DNA of 64,000 bases from JAJVID01 sp050247435 (GTDB lineage Bacteria > Acidobacteriota > Blastocatellia > RBC074), in contig JBFWUF010000038.1 in the NCBI GenBank assembly GCA_050247435.1, forward strand, positions 21,677 to 85,676, written 5' to 3'. Positions within the stretch are counted from its first letter, which is position 1; each line of letters begins with the position of its first letter. The notes under the pieces were generated by a model. It made no database searches, had not been told where the DNA came from, and saw nothing but the letters and a program-made list of their open reading frames with translations. Below are positions 45,406 to 54,378 of this stretch, piece after piece. The position numbers and the translations under genes are program-made.

Positions 45406-47640
45406 ATGAAGTATTTTTCCTCCACTGTCTCATTCCTCCGGCATAACCAGTATCTTCTCTCGATTGCGGCGTTGGGCTTTGCGCTGATCAGTGTGGCGTC
45501 GCAGGTCCCCATCAGGCCCGCCGCTGCTCAGGATAAAGCCGGGGCGCAATTACAAGCCGCCGCCGCCGCCAATTCCGAATCCGAATTGCAAAGGGTGGAA
45601 AGCGCGTTTCCCGGAACCAGGGAAGCGGCGCTGGCCCGTCTCTTGCGCGGCTATCTGCGGTTTCAGGCAAAGGATTTCTCCAACGCCGCGAACATTCTGG
45701 CGGACCAGAACATCGCTCGGCTGACCGCGGTGGGCGATTACGCGCTCTATTACCGCGGGCAGGCTTTGCAGGAAAGCGGGAGCGCGGTCGAAGCTGAACG
45801 CGAATTCCGCCGCCTGGCGCAAATTTATCCGTCGTCAATGCTCGCGCGAACAGCGGCGCTGCAATCAGCAGGCTCCGCGATGCTGCGCGGTGATTACCAA
45901 ACGGTGATTGATGACCTTGCGCTCCTGATTGAAAAGAACGATGGCACGGCGCTCAAGCTGCGCGCCGATGCGCTCGAAAAAGCTGGCCGCGCCAGCGAAG
46001 CGATCATCACGCTTCGGAAGCTCTATTACGACGCGCCGCAATCGGCTGAAGCTGAGAAGGCCGGCGCGCGACTGGCCGCGCTCGGCGCTTCGACCGCTCC
46101 CGCCGACGCCGCGCAGCAGAAGCGCCGCGCCGACAAGCTTTATCAGGCGGGACTTTACGCCATCGCCGCGCAAGCCTACGACCAGATACCGCGCCTCTTC
46201 CCCGACGCCGTAACCGACGATGTTCGGTTGCGCGCGGGCATCTGCTACTACAAATCGAATTCGTTCAAGCAGGCTGTTGACGCGCTCTCGCAAATCCGCG
46301 CGCGCACTCCGAAGGTGATGAGCGAGGCGTTGTATCATCAGGGTATGGCGCAACTCTCGCTCAACAGCGAAGCAGCGGCGTTGCAAACCATCGCTGCATT
46401 GCGCCGCTCCGCGCCGACCAGCGAGCGAATCGGCGACCTGCTTTACGCCGCCGGCCGCTATCACGAAAAACGCGACCGCGACGAGCAGGCAAGCGCGTAT
46501 TACAAACAACTGGTCCGGCAGTTCCCGCAAGCGGAAGGCGCGGACGAAGCCCATTTCTGGTTGGCGTGGCGCGCGCACACGGCGAGGGATTATCGAACGT
46601 CGTCGCGGTTGCTGACGGAGCATGTGGCCAATTACAGCAACGTCACTGATAACCGAGGCAAGGCGGCATTCTGGGCCGCGCTCGACACCGAACGCGCGGG
46701 CGACAAGGAAACCGCGATGACGCTTTACCGCGCGCTGCTGCTGCGTTACGGCGCGGGATGGTTCGGAGTCAACGCGGAACGCCGCATTGCGCAACTTGCG
46801 AATGAAGGAGTCAGGGGCAAACCGCTCGAATCCGATCTTCTGCTGCGCCGCGCTGTCGCGGGGCTTCAAACGGTCAAGCTGCCTCAGGAGACGGTCAAAG
46901 ACTCCGACGCGGAGCGCGTGACGAAAGCCGGGCAACTGATGCGCATAGCCCTTTATCAATCAGCGATGAACGAACTGGACGCCGCGCGCGCGCGCCATCC
47001 GGATTCGCCGTCCGTAAACCTGCGTATCGCGCAAATCTTCCGCATCCAGGGCGAGCCAGTGGCGGCGCTCAACGCGCTCAAACGGGCCTATCCCGATTAC
47101 GGCCAGATGCTGCCCGAAGAGGGGACGCGCGAGGTTTGGGAAGTCTTCTACCCGCTCAAATGGTGGGCGAACATCAAAGAGGAAGCGAAGCGTCACAACA
47201 TTGACCCGTATCTGATCGCCGGGCTGATCCGCCAGGAGACGGTTTTTGCGCCGAACGCGCGCAGCCGCGCGAATGCGCTCGGATTGATGCAGCTTCTGCC
47301 CTACGTCGGGCGAGATGTCGCGCGAAAAACCGGCGCAGGCGCTATCTCGTCGAACGACTTGTTCAACCCTGTTCTAAACATCCAACTCGGCACGGCCTAC
47401 GTGAAAGAGCTGATGGATGGTTTCAGTCGTTTTGAATACGTCGCCGCGGCTTACAACGGCGGCCCGACCCGCGTGCGCCGCTGGATCAGAGAACTGTCAA
47501 CAACCGACATCGAAGAGTGGGTCGAGAGCATCCCGCTGAGCGAAACCCGGCTCTACGTGCAGGGCGTTTACCGCAACGCGCGGCAATATCATCGGCTGTA
47601 CGACGAGCAGGGCAGATTTAGAAGCAGCGTGCCGGAATAG
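45406..47640 (+). CDS. slt: Soluble lytic murein transglycosylase with TPR domain
   Basis: A 744-residue exported protein: signal-like segment at residues 15-45, a long alpha-helical TPR-like region (VEAEREFRRLAQIYPSSMLA, EQASAYYKQLVRQFPQAEGA) and a C-terminal SLT domain at about 600-744. The catalytic Glu lies in LIAGLIRQETVFAPNARS, with GLMQLLP and VAAYNGGPTRV (AYNGG motif) following. It cleaves peptidoglycan glycan strands to 1,6-anhydro-MurNAc ends. The Slt superhelix architecture matches E. coli Slt70. The next gene, a TPR protein, begins 28 bases after its stop. Confidence 0.92.
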   Translation: MKYFSSTVSFLRHNQYLLSIAALGFALISVASQVPIRPAAAQDKAGAQLQAAAAANSESELQRVESAFPGTREAALARLLRGYLRFQAKDFSNAANILADQNIARLTAVGDYALYYRGQALQESGSAVEAEREFRRLAQIYPSSMLARTAALQSAGSAMLRGDYQTVIDDLALLIEKNDGTALKLRADALEKAGRASEAIITLRKLYYDAPQSAEAEKAGARLAALGASTAPADAAQQKRRADKLYQAGLYAIAAQAYDQIPRLFPDAVTDDVRLRAGICYYKSNSFKQAVDALSQIRARTPKVMSEALYHQGMAQLSLNSEAAALQTIAALRRSAPTSERIGDLLYAAGRYHEKRDRDEQASAYYKQLVRQFPQAEGADEAHFWLAWRAHTARDYRTSSRLLTEHVANYSNVTDNRGKAAFWAALDTERAGDKETAMTLYRALLLRYGAGWFGVNAERRIAQLANEGVRGKPLESDLLLRRAVAGLQTVKLPQETVKDSDAERVTKAGQLMRIALYQSAMNELDAARARHPDSPSVNLRIAQIFRIQGEPVAALNALKRAYPDYGQMLPEEGTREVWEVFYPLKWWANIKEEAKRHNIDPYLIAGLIRQETVFAPNARSRANALGLMQLLPYVGRDVARKTGAGAISSNDLFNPVLNIQLGTAYVKELMDGFSRFEYVAAAYNGGPTRVRRWIRELSTTDIEEWVESIPLSETRLYVQGVYRNARQYHRLYDEQGRFRSSVPE

Positions 47641-47668
47641 CTTCGGTGGCGTCCGGTTGCCCCGTTTT

Positions 47669-48565
47669 ATGCTACTGCCACACCGAAAATCAGCGCTTGC
47701 CGGAGCGTTGGCGCTAGGACTTGCGCTTGGCGCCAACACTCCGGGGCAATCCAATTCCACCTCTTCACTTCTCATCAAAACCGCGCCCGATACGATTATC
47801 TGGGTCGATGCGCTGCGCTACGGCGTCGTACCCGCCAGCGGCGAGTTGACGATCAACAACCTGCCAGCCGGCTCTCGCACGATCCGCGCCCGGTTGAAAG
47901 GCAAACGCGAGATCGCGCGGAAGATCGTCCTCCCCGCCGATACGCAACAATCGGTTCAACTCACTTTTTTGACTCCGGCGAACAAAGCCGAACTAGCGCT
48001 TCAAACCGCCGAGGAGTTGCGCGAAAAAGGCAAACACGCCGATGCGATCAAAGAGTACCGCTTGGCAATCAAGCTTCGTCCCGGCGGCTTCCCCGCCGCG
48101 CGCGTAGGCCTCGCGCGCAGCCTGATGTCCAGCGAAGAGTACGATGACGCTGTCGCCGAAGCCCGCCGCGCATTGCGCGAAAGAGGCGGCGTGTTTCCTG
48201 AAGCCCACATCGTCATCGCAAACACGAAACGCACGCAAGGATTTTACGACGACGCCATCACGAGTTACCGCGCGGCGCTGAAGCAGGCGCGCGGCGTTTC
48301 GCCAGAAGCCAACACCGGCCTCGCCCTCGCCTATCAAGACCGCAACCGCCCTGAAGATGCGATCAAACACTTCCGCCTTGCCATTGCCCAGGCCAACGAC
48401 ACCGAACCAATAATCTATTTTCTGCTTGGAACCACGCTCGAACGCGAATTTCTCAACAAAGAGGCTGTCGAGGCTTACGAAAAGTATCTACAGCTTGATC
48501 CAAAAAGCAGGCAGGCGTCAGCGGTGCGGTCAGTGCTGAAGCAATTGAGGCGGGAAATCCGGTAA
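47669..48565 (+). CDS. TPR protein with PEGA-like N-terminal segment
   Basis: A 298-residue protein from ATG at 47669 with a probable signal peptide (ALAGALALGLALGANTPG). A short beta domain follows (LLIKTAPDTIIWVDALRYG, LPAGSRTIRARLKGKR) that resembles a PEGA domain. Residues about 110-295 contain four TPR units (HADAIKEYRLAIKLRPGG, YDDAVAEARRALRERGG, EDAIKHFRLAIAQA, EAVEAYEKYLQLDPKS). It probably acts as an envelope scaffold. It may be co-transcribed with slt. A TTG at 47657 is an alternative start; neither start has a clear Shine-Dalgarno. Confidence 0.8.
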   Translation: MLLPHRKSALAGALALGLALGANTPGQSNSTSSLLIKTAPDTIIWVDALRYGVVPASGELTINNLPAGSRTIRARLKGKREIARKIVLPADTQQSVQLTFLTPANKAELALQTAEELREKGKHADAIKEYRLAIKLRPGGFPAARVGLARSLMSSEEYDDAVAEARRALRERGGVFPEAHIVIANTKRTQGFYDDAITSYRAALKQARGVSPEANTGLALAYQDRNRPEDAIKHFRLAIAQANDTEPIIYFLLGTTLEREFLNKEAVEAYEKYLQLDPKSRQASAVRSVLKQLRREIR

Positions 48566-48566
48566 G

Positions 48567-48673
48567 AAGAAGAGGGGACAGGGGGGCAGGGGGACAAGGA
48601 GGCAAGGAGGCAAGGAGAGTGATAACAGTGAATTCTCCTTGTCCCCTTGTCTCCCCTTCCCCTTGTCCCCTTG
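48567..48673. repeat. Inverted purine-rich tandem repeat between convergent genes
   Basis: The left half (48567-48618) consists of GGGGACA and GGCAAGGA units, the right half (48634-48673) of CCTTGTCCCC units; together they pair as a long imperfect hairpin. The element fills the whole gap between the convergent TPR and TlpA-like genes and could act as their terminator. Confidence 0.8.
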
Positions 48674-50011
48674 TCATCTTTTTTTCGCGTCTTCAATCTT
48701 CCCGGTCAACGTCACGACGAAATCTTCGCGCGGGTTGAAGCCCGCCTGGCGGAACGCGATTTCGCCCTTGCGGTCTAGAATGATCGTCGTCGGGATCGAG
48801 GAGATCGCGAAATGGTCGTTTATGTATTCGGCGTAAGCGACCGGAAGGTTGAATTTGTACTGCTTCAAAAACGGCGCGACGAGTTCGCGGTCTTCGTCCG
48901 TGGTGATGGCCAGGAAGACCACGTCCTTGTCTTCTTTGTATTTCGCGATGGTCTTTTCAAACAGCGGCATCTCGGTCAGGCACGGACCGCACCACGTCGC
49001 CCAGAAATTCATCACGATCACCTTGCCGCGGTGATCATCGAGTTTCAGCGGCGCCCCATCGAGCTTGGTCAGTGTGAATTTAAGCGGATCGCCAACGCCT
49101 TCGTTGATGTTCACCGGTTCAAGCTTCGCCATCCGCTCCTCGCGCTCTTTGACGAAAGCGTCGTGCGCTTTCAGCAGCCGGTCGCCCAGTCCCGCCTCCG
49201 ACCCGCTCTTCGCCGAATAGAGAAGCCCGATCTTCCGCCTCAGCGATTTCAGGTCAATCCTTTCGTCGGTGTTTAGCGAGATGGCGAAGCCTTGCAGGTA
49301 ATAATCAATCGCATCATCAACGTTCTTGCGCTTCTCGGCCAGTTCGCCCAAAGCCACGGCCGTTCCCGCCAAACGCGCCGACTTGAAGCTCTTCATCAAA
49401 TCGGCGCGCGCCTTGTCATCGGCGCCCAAGTCGGAGTGAACTTTGCCGCGCAGCAGGTAGACTGAAGCGATGCCCTGCTCCTTGCGATCCTGCCATTGCG
49501 CCGAGCTGATGCGTTTCGGTTTAAGGCTGTTGGAAACGATATTCTCAAACCGTTTGACGAGATCGTCGGCATAGGCCAGAGCCTTGATCAGATCGGCCTC
49601 CGTCTTGCGCTCGCGCAGCATCGTGACCAGATTGGTCAGCGCGTCAATGTTGTTTTCATCGCTGACCACAAGCCTTTCAGCGTAGATAATCGCGCGGTTG
49701 CGGTCGCGCATTTTCATGCTGAGTTTGTAAAGCTCGCCCTCGATCTCTTTGCGATGGGCGCTCGCCGGATATTTTTTCAAATACTCTTCGAGGTTCGTGA
49801 TGATCTGCGTCTCACTCCCGCCCGAAGACTGGATCGCGCGGCGCAGGTCTTCATCCGAATCTTTCGCCGGCTCTTTGGGCGCCTCTTTCGGTGAATCAGG
49901 CGATTGCGGCGCGTTCGCGTTCGGCTTGCCAGCGTCAGGTTTTTGGGCGAACGCGGGCGCGATCAACAGCGATAGGGCAACCAAAGCGACGAACAGTAAT
50001 TTTGATTTCAC
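48674..50011 (-). CDS. TlpA/ResA-like thioredoxin-domain protein with helical N-terminal region
   Basis: A 445-residue exported protein starting with GTG at 50011 (GGAG eight bases upstream), which puts a clean signal peptide KSKLLFVALVALSLLIAPAFA at the N-terminus. A Pro/Ser/Asp-rich stretch and a helical TPR-like region follow (NRAIIYAERLVVSDENN, DDAIDYYLQGF). The C-terminal 140 residues are a TlpA/AhpC-TSA domain with MNFWATWCGPCLTEMPLF (redox CGPC) and the cis-Pro in ISSIPTTIIL. It would reduce disulfides in the periplasm. The downstream neighbours are convergent. Confidence 0.88.
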   Translation of the reverse strand: MKSKLLFVALVALSLLIAPAFAQKPDAGKPNANAPQSPDSPKEAPKEPAKDSDEDLRRAIQSSGGSETQIITNLEEYLKKYPASAHRKEIEGELYKLSMKMRDRNRAIIYAERLVVSDENNIDALTNLVTMLRERKTEADLIKALAYADDLVKRFENIVSNSLKPKRISSAQWQDRKEQGIASVYLLRGKVHSDLGADDKARADLMKSFKSARLAGTAVALGELAEKRKNVDDAIDYYLQGFAISLNTDERIDLKSLRRKIGLLYSAKSGSEAGLGDRLLKAHDAFVKEREERMAKLEPVNINEGVGDPLKFTLTKLDGAPLKLDDHRGKVIVMNFWATWCGPCLTEMPLFEKTIAKYKEDKDVVFLAITTDEDRELVAPFLKQYKFNLPVAYAEYINDHFAISSIPTTIILDRKGEIAFRQAGFNPREDFVVTLTGKIEDAKKR

Positions 50012-50048
50012 AGGTTTTTCTCCAATCTCAATCTCTAATCTCAAATTA

Positions 50049-50858
50049 TCACTCTCTTCCAATCACTCCCATCAGCCGCCCGACAGGCTTCTCGGCTCCG
50101 CGCTCGCGCCGGTAGCTGAAAAACAGGTCGTTGCGCAGCCAGGTGCAAAGCGCGCTATCGTATATCCGATCCTCGCGCAAGCCGCAATCAATCAATTGCC
50201 GGACGTTGGCCAGATTCAAATTCAGATGGCCTTTGCCGTTCGGCTGCAAATCGGAAATCATATCTTCGGCGTAGCCGAATTTGTTTCTGAACTCGGTCAG
50301 CACTTCCGGCCCGACTTCAAAAATGGCCGCGCTGATCGCCGGGCCTAGTGCGGCGTGTAGGTCTTCGGGACGCGAGGCATGCTCCTGTTGCATCCGTTCA
50401 ATTGTTCGTGCGACGATGCCCGCGAGCGTGCCGCGCCATCCGGCGTGCACAGCCGAGAACGCGCCGGAGTGTTCGTCAGCGATCAAGACCGGCAGACAAT
50501 CGGCCGTTTGAACCGCCAGCAAAACGCGCGGCGTGTTGGCCGTCAGCGCGTCGCAAGCCGTTGGCTCTTTGCGAGCGTCATCCGCGCCGCTGACAAAACG
50601 AACATCGGCCGAATGAATCTGCTTCGCGGTAACGAGCGTCCAATCTGACGCGTCGAGCGCCGACAGAAATCGGCGGCGGTTTTCGATCACGTTTTCGCGC
50701 TCGTTCTGGCGGGGATTTCCCAGGTCAAGCGCGTCCGCCGGCAGAGGGCTGACGCCGCACAGGCGAGTGCTGAACGCATTTTTGAAGCCGATCCGTTCAA
50801 TCGGATCGCAGACCAGCAACTGCAGGTTGTTGATGTGGCGAAAAGAGAAATGCTCCAT
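50049..50858 (-). CDS. pgeF: PgeF/YfiH-type multicopper-oxidase-like (laccase-domain) protein
   Basis: A 269-residue member of the YfiH/PgeF family (peptidoglycan editing factor, also reported as purine nucleoside phosphorylase/adenosine deaminase). Zinc site residues are in TAKQIHSADV, VQTADCLPVL and AVHAGWRGTLAGI. Length and motif order are standard. It may be co-transcribed with the TlpA-like gene 37 bases downstream. Short AATCTCAAAT-type sequences flank the gene on both sides. Confidence 0.9.
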   Translation of the reverse strand: MEHFSFRHINNLQLLVCDPIERIGFKNAFSTRLCGVSPLPADALDLGNPRQNERENVIENRRRFLSALDASDWTLVTAKQIHSADVRFVSGADDARKEPTACDALTANTPRVLLAVQTADCLPVLIADEHSGAFSAVHAGWRGTLAGIVARTIERMQQEHASRPEDLHAALGPAISAAIFEVGPEVLTEFRNKFGYAEDMISDLQPNGKGHLNLNLANVRQLIDCGLREDRIYDSALCTWLRNDLFFSYRRERGAEKPVGRLMGVIGRE

Positions 50859-50915
50859 CTCGAATCTTTCTAGAACCTTTATCTCAAATCTCAGATCTCA
50901 ATTTGAAATCATTTT

Positions 50916-51296
50916 ATGATCGCAGGCATCGGCGTGGACATCGTTGAAATTTCGCGGCTCGAACGCGCAATTGGAGAGTACGGGGAACGCTTCGTCAATC
51001 GCGTTTTTACCAAACAGGAAATTGATTATTGCGAGCGAGTCGCCCGCAAAGCCGAACGCTTCGCGACCCGGTTCGCCGCCAAAGAGGCCGCCCGGAAAGC
51101 CATCGGCGCCGTCACGCCGGTCACCGCGCTCTCCTGGCACGACGTCGAGATAATATCATCAACCGAAGGCGCCCCGCAGCTTCATTTTCACGGACGCGCC
51201 GCCGAGTTGATCAAAGAGCTTAAAATCACTCGCGCCCACATCTCGCTCTCGCACGCGCGAGATCAAGCCGTAGCCTTCGTCGTTCTGGAGGTTTAA
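50916..51296 (+). CDS. acpS: Holo-[acyl-carrier-protein] synthase
   Basis: AcpS, 126 residues, transfers phosphopantetheine from CoA to ACP. The metal motif GIGVDIVEISRLE is at the N-terminus and the second motif FATRFAAKEAARKAIG at about residues 48-63, followed by SWHDVEI and ISLSHARDQAVAFVV. Length is typical. Its stop codon overlaps the ATG of the downstream S9 peptidase gene by one base (TAATG), so the two are coupled. Confidence 0.95.
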   Translation: MIAGIGVDIVEISRLERAIGEYGERFVNRVFTKQEIDYCERVARKAERFATRFAAKEAARKAIGAVTPVTALSWHDVEIISSTEGAPQLHFHGRAAELIKELKITRAHISLSHARDQAVAFVVLEV

Positions 51297-53599
51297 TGAA
51301 AAACGCAAAGATTCATCTTTTAATCATCTGCTCGATTTTTATTGGCTTGATGTTGAGCGGCGCAAGTTCCGCTCAGGCGCAAACCAATCGCGGCCAGGCC
51401 GTGCGTGGGATGCTGCCGACCGATTTGTCGGCAATCAAGGATGTCGGCGACGCTCAGATTTCGCCCGACGGGGCGAAGGTCGCTTACGTCATCAGCGAAG
51501 CAGCGCCAGATCGTTCGCGCATGGTGTCGAGGTTATGGATCGTTCCGACTTCGGGTGGCGAATCGAAGCGGTTGACCACAAGCGACGCCAGCGAATCAAC
51601 GCCGCGATGGTCGCCCGACGGCAAATGGATTGCGTTTTACTCAAACCGCGACAAGCGAGATGGGTTGTGGATCGTCCCCGCAGAAGGCGGAGAGCCGAAG
51701 CTGGTCACGCGCGTTTACCGCACCAATTTTTATTTGAAAGCCGCCGGCGAGAGCTTCACCTGGGCGCCCGACAGCAAACGCATCGCATTCCTCTCTTCAA
51801 TCGAAGTTTTGAATGAAGCCCCGCCAGCGCCTGTCGCGCCCGTCCTGAATGATCCGAAACTGGCCGGAGTCCCGCCGCAGGTCTTGCGACCGCTGAGCCG
51901 CGACGAGATCGAAAAACTGCCTGTTGAAATCCGCGAGATGATCTTCAGAGCGCAGGGCCAGGCTTTCGGCCAGAAACCGTCATCCCCGATTGAAAACGCG
52001 ATCAGCGCGTTGCCCGACGACCCGCGCGTGATCACGCGGCTACAGTACAAATCGCGCACGGCGTTTTCAGATAACCTGCAATCACACATCTTCACGATTG
52101 ATCTGGAATCGCGGCAGATTCGCCAACTGACGACCGGTTTGTATTACGAACACTCGATCAACTGGTCGCCGAAAGGCGACGAGATCATCTTCGTCTCGAA
52201 CCGCGAACCTGATCCGGACAAGGTCAACAACACCGATCTCTTCACGGTCAATGTGAACACGTTTGCGATTCGACAATTGACGAAGACGAAAGGGTGCGAG
52301 TGGCAGCCGGTCTTCTCGCCTGACGGCAGTCAAATTGCCTACCTCGCCACGAAGCGTGAGATCACGACGATTGACAGCGTGGCGGAAGATACCCTGGCGT
52401 TCATTATTCCGGCGCAAGGTAGCGAGCGAATCGAACTAAGTCGTGACTTTGATCGGCGCGTCTCGGCGGTCAGGTGGATGGGTAATGATGAAGTAGCTTT
52501 TCTTTTTGGGGATCAAGGAATGACCGTGTTGTCAATTATGACTAAAAGCGGGAGGCTCTCCCATAAGTTTTCACACCGAGGCTCGATAACTGGCTTTTCG
52601 GTCTCCAGAAGCCTGGACCTGGCGTATGCGGCCAGTGATCCTGCAAGCCCGTCCGAATTGCACTTGATGGTTCACCGTTCCTCGACTCGCGCTCCACAAC
52701 CATTCGAGGCTGGGAAGGTAAAGATCGAGCCGATCCGACCGTCTTCACAAGCGCCTCTCACCAACAGGGCCGGCGCGCACGGACGCCTCAGCAGATTCAA
52801 TGAACCGTTACTCGAAAAATTGAGATTCTCCGGTCAACTCGGATTTGGATTCAGCAACGAAGAGTTTGAAATTCAGGGCTGGCTTATACCGCCGCTCGAT
52901 TTCGATGATAAGAAGAAGTATCCCGTCATCCTCTCAATTCACGGCGGCCCGCACGGCATGCACAGCTACAGTTTCAATCCAACGGTTCAGGCGCTCGCCG
53001 CGCACGGTTACGCCGTGCTGCTCGTCAACCCGCGCGGCTCGTCCGGTTACGGCCAGAAATTCGCCGACGGCTGCGTCAACGATTGGGGCGGCGGCGATTA
53101 CCGCGATCTGATGAAAGGTGTGGATGAAGCTCTGGCTCGATTTCCCTTCCTCGACAAAGATCGAATGGGCGTGATGGGAGGCAGCTACGGCGGCTACATG
53201 ACCAATTGGATTGTGACGCAGACCGACCGGTTCAAAGCCGCAGTCGCTTCGGCCAGCCTGTCGAATTTGATCAGCTTCTACTCGACCTCGCTCTATCAGG
53301 ATTTGATCCACGCCGAGTTCAACGGCGCGCCCTGGGACAATTACGATCTGCTCTGGGATCGTTCGCCGCTCAAACACATCAAAAACGCGAGGACGCCGTT
53401 GATGCTGATTCACGGTGAACAGGACAACGACGTTCACATCACGCAGGCCGAGGAGATGTACACGGCGATGCGGATGCGCGGCGTCGAATGCGTCTTCGTG
53501 CGCTACCCGCGCGAAGGCCACGGACTGCGCGAACCGCGCCACCGCGAAGACAGCCTGGCGCGGACTTTGCGGTGGTTCGATCGCTTCCTGAAGAAGTAG
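51296..53599 (+). CDS. S9 family peptidase (prolyl-oligopeptidase-like), secreted
   Basis: A 767-residue exported serine peptidase: signal segment IHLLIICSIFIGLMLSG, an N-terminal beta-propeller with TolB-like repeats (SPDGAKVAYVISE, SPDGKWIAFYSN, SPDGSQIAYLA) and a C-terminal alpha/beta hydrolase. The triad is Ser in GGSYGGYMTNW (about residue 630), Asp in GEQDNDVH (about 707) and His in REGHGLREP (about 741). It would act as a dipeptidyl- or oligopeptidase on imported peptides. Large S9 families are typical of Acidobacteriota. A second, larger one is at 57359. Confidence 0.9.
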   Translation: MKNAKIHLLIICSIFIGLMLSGASSAQAQTNRGQAVRGMLPTDLSAIKDVGDAQISPDGAKVAYVISEAAPDRSRMVSRLWIVPTSGGESKRLTTSDASESTPRWSPDGKWIAFYSNRDKRDGLWIVPAEGGEPKLVTRVYRTNFYLKAAGESFTWAPDSKRIAFLSSIEVLNEAPPAPVAPVLNDPKLAGVPPQVLRPLSRDEIEKLPVEIREMIFRAQGQAFGQKPSSPIENAISALPDDPRVITRLQYKSRTAFSDNLQSHIFTIDLESRQIRQLTTGLYYEHSINWSPKGDEIIFVSNREPDPDKVNNTDLFTVNVNTFAIRQLTKTKGCEWQPVFSPDGSQIAYLATKREITTIDSVAEDTLAFIIPAQGSERIELSRDFDRRVSAVRWMGNDEVAFLFGDQGMTVLSIMTKSGRLSHKFSHRGSITGFSVSRSLDLAYAASDPASPSELHLMVHRSSTRAPQPFEAGKVKIEPIRPSSQAPLTNRAGAHGRLSRFNEPLLEKLRFSGQLGFGFSNEEFEIQGWLIPPLDFDDKKKYPVILSIHGGPHGMHSYSFNPTVQALAAHGYAVLLVNPRGSSGYGQKFADGCVNDWGGGDYRDLMKGVDEALARFPFLDKDRMGVMGGSYGGYMTNWIVTQTDRFKAAVASASLSNLISFYSTSLYQDLIHAEFNGAPWDNYDLLWDRSPLKHIKNARTPLMLIHGEQDNDVHITQAEEMYTAMRMRGVECVFVRYPREGHGLREPRHREDSLARTLRWFDRFLKK

Positions 53600-53610
53600 A
53601 ATATGACCGG

Positions 53611-54372
53611 ATGCAAGCGTTAGCTTCTCAACACAACACTGAAGAACATTCAACAAGTCCGGCGGCTCCGGCTCAAGAACCTACCGCGCAAATTTCGATG
53701 CGCGCAGTGACCGCGCTTGAGCTCGCTTCGGTTCTCGTTTCGGTATTAATCACCACCTGGGCGATCATTCCGTTACAACCCCGGCAACGCTGGCTGATGG
53801 CAGTGCCCGCGCTGCTGGCAATCGCGCTGATGGTCAATTCGCAGCGGGTTCGCGGCGAATCTTTGCGCGAGGTCGGGTTAAGCTTTGGGCATTTCTCTCG
53901 CGCGCTCCGGCTGGTCGCCGCGCCGACGATATTTGCCTGCGGCGTATTCGCGGCAATCGGATATGGCGCCGGTTCTTTTCATCGCACTTCGCATTTCTGG
54001 TTGAACGCGCTGGTGACGCCGGTGTGGGCGTTGATTCAGCAATACGTCTTGCAAGGGTTCATCTATCGCCGCGTCCGGTTCCTGCTTCTTGGCGAGTCGC
54101 TCGCGCCTGACGAAAGGAAGAGGCGGACAAGGCTTGCCATCCTTGCGACCGCAGCCATCTTTTCAGGCGCCCACGCGCCGAATCTGGCGCTAATGGCTTT
54201 GACGTTCGCGGGCGGGCTGATCTGGTCGTGGGTTTACGAGCGCGCGCCCAACCTGTTCGCAATCGCGCTGTCACACGCGGTGATCAGTTTGATGCTGATG
54301 ACTTCTCTGCCGCCGTGGCTGTTGCCGAGTATGAGCGTTGGGTACAAGCATTTTCTCTACCAGAAATTCTGA
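53611..54372 (+). CDS. CPBP-fold membrane protein lacking the catalytic EExxxR
   Basis: A 253-residue membrane protein from ATG at 53611 with about seven helices. The C-terminal CPBP/Abi core is visible: WALIQQYVLQGFIYRRVRF where active members have EExxxR, IFSGAHAPN for the FxxxH motif and IALSHAVIS for the last His. The two glutamates are both Gln here, so proteolysis by the Rce1-type glutamate mechanism is unlikely. It may be a pseudoprotease subgroup. It lies seven bases before the SpoIIM-like gene, with which it probably forms a unit. Confidence 0.78.
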   Translation: MQALASQHNTEEHSTSPAAPAQEPTAQISMRAVTALELASVLVSVLITTWAIIPLQPRQRWLMAVPALLAIALMVNSQRVRGESLREVGLSFGHFSRALRLVAAPTIFACGVFAAIGYGAGSFHRTSHFWLNALVTPVWALIQQYVLQGFIYRRVRFLLLGESLAPDERKRRTRLAILATAAIFSGAHAPNLALMALTFAGGLIWSWVYERAPNLFAIALSHAVISLMLMTSLPPWLLPSMSVGYKHFLYQKF

Positions 54373-54378
54373 CGGGTT

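Noticed and set aside
45865..46959. 364-codon minus-strand frame opposite slt
   Set aside because: Antisense to TPR repeats of a clear lytic transglycosylase; no motif and no start context.
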